Position numbers and translations under genes: made by a program. A DNA stretch of 6,573 bases from DATLFA01 sp039934635 (GTDB lineage: Bacteria > Actinomycetota > Acidimicrobiia > Acidimicrobiales > WLNW01): positions 1-6,573 of the forward strand of contig JBDTLT010000284.1 of NCBI GenBank assembly GCA_039934635.1. The letters run 5' to 3'. Below, piece by piece: positions 5,539-6,573 of the stretch. The notes beneath the pieces were generated by a model. The model made no database searches, was not told the origin of the DNA, and saw only the letters and a program-made list of their open reading frames with translations. Every line of letters begins with the position of its first letter. The first letter of the stretch is position 1.

Positions 5539-5544
5539 ACGTTA
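5539..5544 (-). promoter_or_regulatory. Possible -10 element for the MFS operon
   Basis: The minus strand reads TAACGT nine bases before the ATG at 5529, matching TANNNT and predicting a leader of only a few bases. The same hexamer precedes the alpha/beta hydrolase gene. No good -35 was found, so confidence is low. Confidence 0.3.
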
Positions 5545-5604
5545 CGAGGCGTAGGCCGATCACGCCCTCATGGTCAGACGGTCACTGGTTCCCGCAGGGA
5601 GGGT

Positions 5605-5610
5605 TAGATT
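5605..5610 (+). promoter_or_regulatory. Possible -10 element for the histone-like gene
   Basis: TAGATT (TANNNT) lies 44 bases before the ATG at 5655 in the divergent region 5530-5654. The -35 region is not recognisable. TAACTA at 5625-5630 is an equally plausible alternative. Confidence 0.25.
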
Positions 5611-5654
5611 CGGGGCAGACGGGGTAACTAGGCGCCGTCGAAAGGGCATTCGCC

Positions 5655-6275
5655 ATGGGGCTGATTCGCAAGACAGTGTCAGTCGGAACACTCGGTATCG
5701 TGTCGTTCCGCAGCAAGAAAGAAAAGCTTCGCCGGGCGGAGCAGTCACAACAAGACGCAGAAGTTGCGCTCGAACGCGAGCATGCCGCTCGCTTGAACGC
5801 CGAGGTCCGCAGCATCGCGGCCGAAAAGCGCGTCAAGCGCGCCAAGGCCGAAGCCGAACACGCTGCCCGCAAGGCAGACAAGAAGAAGCGCGGTCGGCGG
5901 CGCCACAAGCACGAGACGCTGGCCGGATTGATCGCCGGCGCCGAGCCGGTCGTTCGCAGTGGGATGGACAGCGCCCGCACTGGCCTCGACAGCGCCCGCA
6001 GCGTCGGCACCGACGCGGCCAAGCGGGGCCGCAAGGCCGGTCGCCGCGCCCGCAAGGCTGCGAAGAAGGCCGCCATCGAGGCGAGCATCGAAGCAAAGAT
6101 CGAAGCCAAGAAGGCGGCCAAGCGCAGCGCCGCGGCCGCAAAGAAAGCCACTGCGCGCAGCCGCAAGGCCGGGCGCCGCGCCGGCAAGGCGGCCAAGGAC
6201 ACGGCCGTCGACGCGATGCACGCCGCCGAGCGCACCGTTCACCAGGCCGCCGAGGCGGTCTCCTCCAGCAAGTAG
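5655..6275 (+). CDS. Lys/Ala-rich histone H1-like basic protein with N-terminal coiled coil
   Basis: The product has 206 residues; ATG 5655 is preceded by GAAAGG nine bases upstream. Residues 1-19 (MGLIRKTVSVGTLGIVSFR) form a mildly hydrophobic, conserved-looking leader. Residues 20-75 are a charged helix, rich in Glu, Lys, Arg and Ala without prolines, probably a coiled coil. KKKRGRRRHKH (77-86) is a highly basic patch. Residues 88-120 include the near-duplicate DSARTGLDSARS. Residues 121-182 are a Lys/Arg/Ala-rich tail like those of histone H1, the HupB tail or AlgP, with RKAGRRARKA and RKAGRRAGKA as internal repeats. It ends in an amphipathic alanine-rich helix. Such tails bind nucleic acid without sequence preference, so nucleoid compaction or RNA binding is the likely job, but no HU fold is present. 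The N-terminus might instead associate with the membrane. It stands alone, divergent from the MFS operon. Coding is well supported; function is inference. Confidence 0.85.
   Translation: MGLIRKTVSVGTLGIVSFRSKKEKLRRAEQSQQDAEVALEREHAARLNAEVRSIAAEKRVKRAKAEAEHAARKADKKKRGRRRHKHETLAGLIAGAEPVVRSGMDSARTGLDSARSVGTDAAKRGRKAGRRARKAAKKAAIEASIEAKIEAKKAAKRSAAAAKKATARSRKAGRRAGKAAKDTAVDAMHAAERTVHQAAEAVSSSK
6029..6190 (+). repeat. Two 30-bp near-identical direct repeats inside the histone-like gene
   Basis: Bases 6029-6058 and 6161-6190 match at 28 of 30 positions. They are 132 bp apart, which is 44 codons, so both copies are read in the same frame as RKAGRRARKA and RKAGRRAGKA. This is an internal duplication within the basic tail, and a likely site of length variation between strains. 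Confidence 0.75.
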
Positions 6276-6340
6276 TCGCACTCGTCTGCGGCCGCCCGCT
6301 GCGCGACACGGGGGCTAGTACCCCCCGCCTGGTGCGACTA
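6273..6340 (+). terminator. Nested hairpins after the histone-like gene, possible terminator
   Basis: TAGTCGCAC (6273-6281, including the stop codon) pairs perfectly with GTGCGACTA (6332-6340). Inside it, GGGGG (6310-6314) and CCCCC (6321-6325) form a second stem with loop CTAGTA. No run of T follows, so classical intrinsic termination is uncertain. GC-rich actinobacteria often use such hairpins without U-tracts, or the structure may protect the 3' end of the mRNA. Confidence 0.45.
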
Positions 6341-6375
6341 TCCACCTTGTGAGAATCTGCTGGGCGGTTGACGAT

Positions 6376-6402
6376 AGGGGCGTCTAGTCGAGGCGCGCCC
6401 CT
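6376..6402 (+). promoter_or_regulatory. Hairpin upstream of the ABC permease gene
   Basis: AGGGGCG (6376-6382) pairs with CGCCCCT (6396-6402) around a 13-base loop, ending 12 bases before the permease ribosome binding site. It may be an operator, an mRNA leader hairpin, or a second terminator for the upstream gene. TTGACG at 6368-6373 resembles a -35 box, but no -10 follows at the right distance. Confidence 0.3.
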
Positions 6403-6414
6403 CAATCGCGCGCA

Positions 6415-6420
6415 GAAGGG
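6415..6420 (+). promoter_or_regulatory. Ribosome binding site deciding the GTG start of the ABC permease
   Basis: GAAGGG is followed by seven bases and GTG at 6428. The in-frame ATG at 6446 has no such site upstream, so GTG is preferred. Confidence 0.55.
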
Positions 6421-6427
6421 CGCTGGC

Positions 6428-6573
6428 GTGGGCGCGGTTGCGTTGATGGCGGGGCGCGAGATTCGCCGTCGCTGGCGCGGCATCGTCGTTCTCACGCTGT
6501 TGATCGGCGTCGTCGGCGCGGTGGTGCTCGCGGCCGGTGCCGGCGCACGACGCACCGCGACGGCGCTCGAACG
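6428..6573 (+). CDS. FtsX-type ABC transporter permease, N-terminal fragment
   Basis: The first 48 codons are present before the window ends. After a short start the protein reads MAGREIRRRWRGI (7-19), a basic cytoplasmic segment, then VVLTLLIGVVGAVVLAAGAG (20-39), a membrane helix, and ARRTATALER. A basic ArgArgArgTrp stretch, a first TM helix ending in AAGAGARRT and then a Thr/Ala-rich start of the ectodomain is the recurring N-terminus of large actinobacterial FtsX/MacB-like permeases, which usually have two FtsX domains and about 800 residues. These proteins work with an ATPase in lipoprotein or envelope-stress transport, but no ATPase gene is visible here. The GTG at 6428 is chosen because of the GAAGGG ribosome binding site. 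Identification rests on a short segment; the rest lies outside the window. Confidence 0.75.
   Translation, partial: MGAVALMAGREIRRRWRGIVVLTLLIGVVGAVVLAAGAGARRTATALE

Noticed and set aside
5570..6352. A 260-codon + frame, and long minus frames over 5582-6555
   Set aside because: They are shadows of the Lys/Ala-rich gene: Arg/Gln/Pro-rich or Ala/Leu/Arg-rich low-complexity translations without start signals.
1..6573. CRISPR arrays, insertion sequences, integrase or attachment sites, tRNA or rRNA genes
   Set aside because: No regularly spaced repeats, terminal inverted repeats, transposase motifs or RNA gene signatures were seen. The only direct repeat of note is in-frame within the histone-like gene.

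Overview
The window is GC-rich, densely packed, bacterial chromosomal DNA. GTG starts, G-rich ribosome binding sites, TANNNT-type -10 elements, a lysine/alanine-rich histone-like protein and a characteristic ABC permease N-terminus all point to an actinobacterium. Acidimicrobiia is a guess from protein style only. No rRNA, tRNA, insertion sequence, phage gene or CRISPR array is visible.

Layout: (1) bases 1-241, the C-terminal end of an isochorismatase-family cysteine hydrolase on +. (2) A complete cytochrome P450 on - (238-1452), whose stop codon shares a CTAG with the hydrolase stop. (3) An 80-bp divergent region (1453-1532) carrying an interrupted palindrome with perfect 8-bp arms, then an HSL-type alpha/beta hydrolase on + (1533-2426). 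(4) Two - strand genes, 3385-2962 and 2917-2429. The upstream one is a signal-peptide protein with a C-terminal membrane anchor that is out of frame with its N-terminus. The downstream one is an NTF2/SnoaL-like protein. (5) At 3460-3628 on +, a collapsed remnant of a GMC-family FAD oxidoreductase: its first ~15 residues are joined almost directly to its last ~40, followed by a frameshift. (6) A - strand pair: a 14-TM DHA2-type MFS transporter (5529-4132) overlapping by GTGA a small two-TM protein (4135-3635). (7) A 125-bp divergent region and a histone-H1-like Lys/Ala-rich protein on + (5655-6275). (8) A structured intergenic region and the first 48 codons of an FtsX-type ABC permease running off the right edge.

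Taken together, P450, HSL esterase, GMC dehydrogenase (now broken), cysteine hydrolase and MFS exporter resemble an accessory catabolic or detoxification neighbourhood for a hydrophobic alcohol or ester. The substrate cannot be read from the sequence, and the group need not be one pathway. The most notable observation is that two adjacent divergent genes (2962-3385 and 3460-3628) both keep their true ends while their middles are broken. This suggests either recent local gene erosion or an assembly or base-calling problem at this spot. I see no convincing previously undescribed system. The best leads are the paired lesions, the palindrome between the P450 and the esterase, and the histone-like gene.
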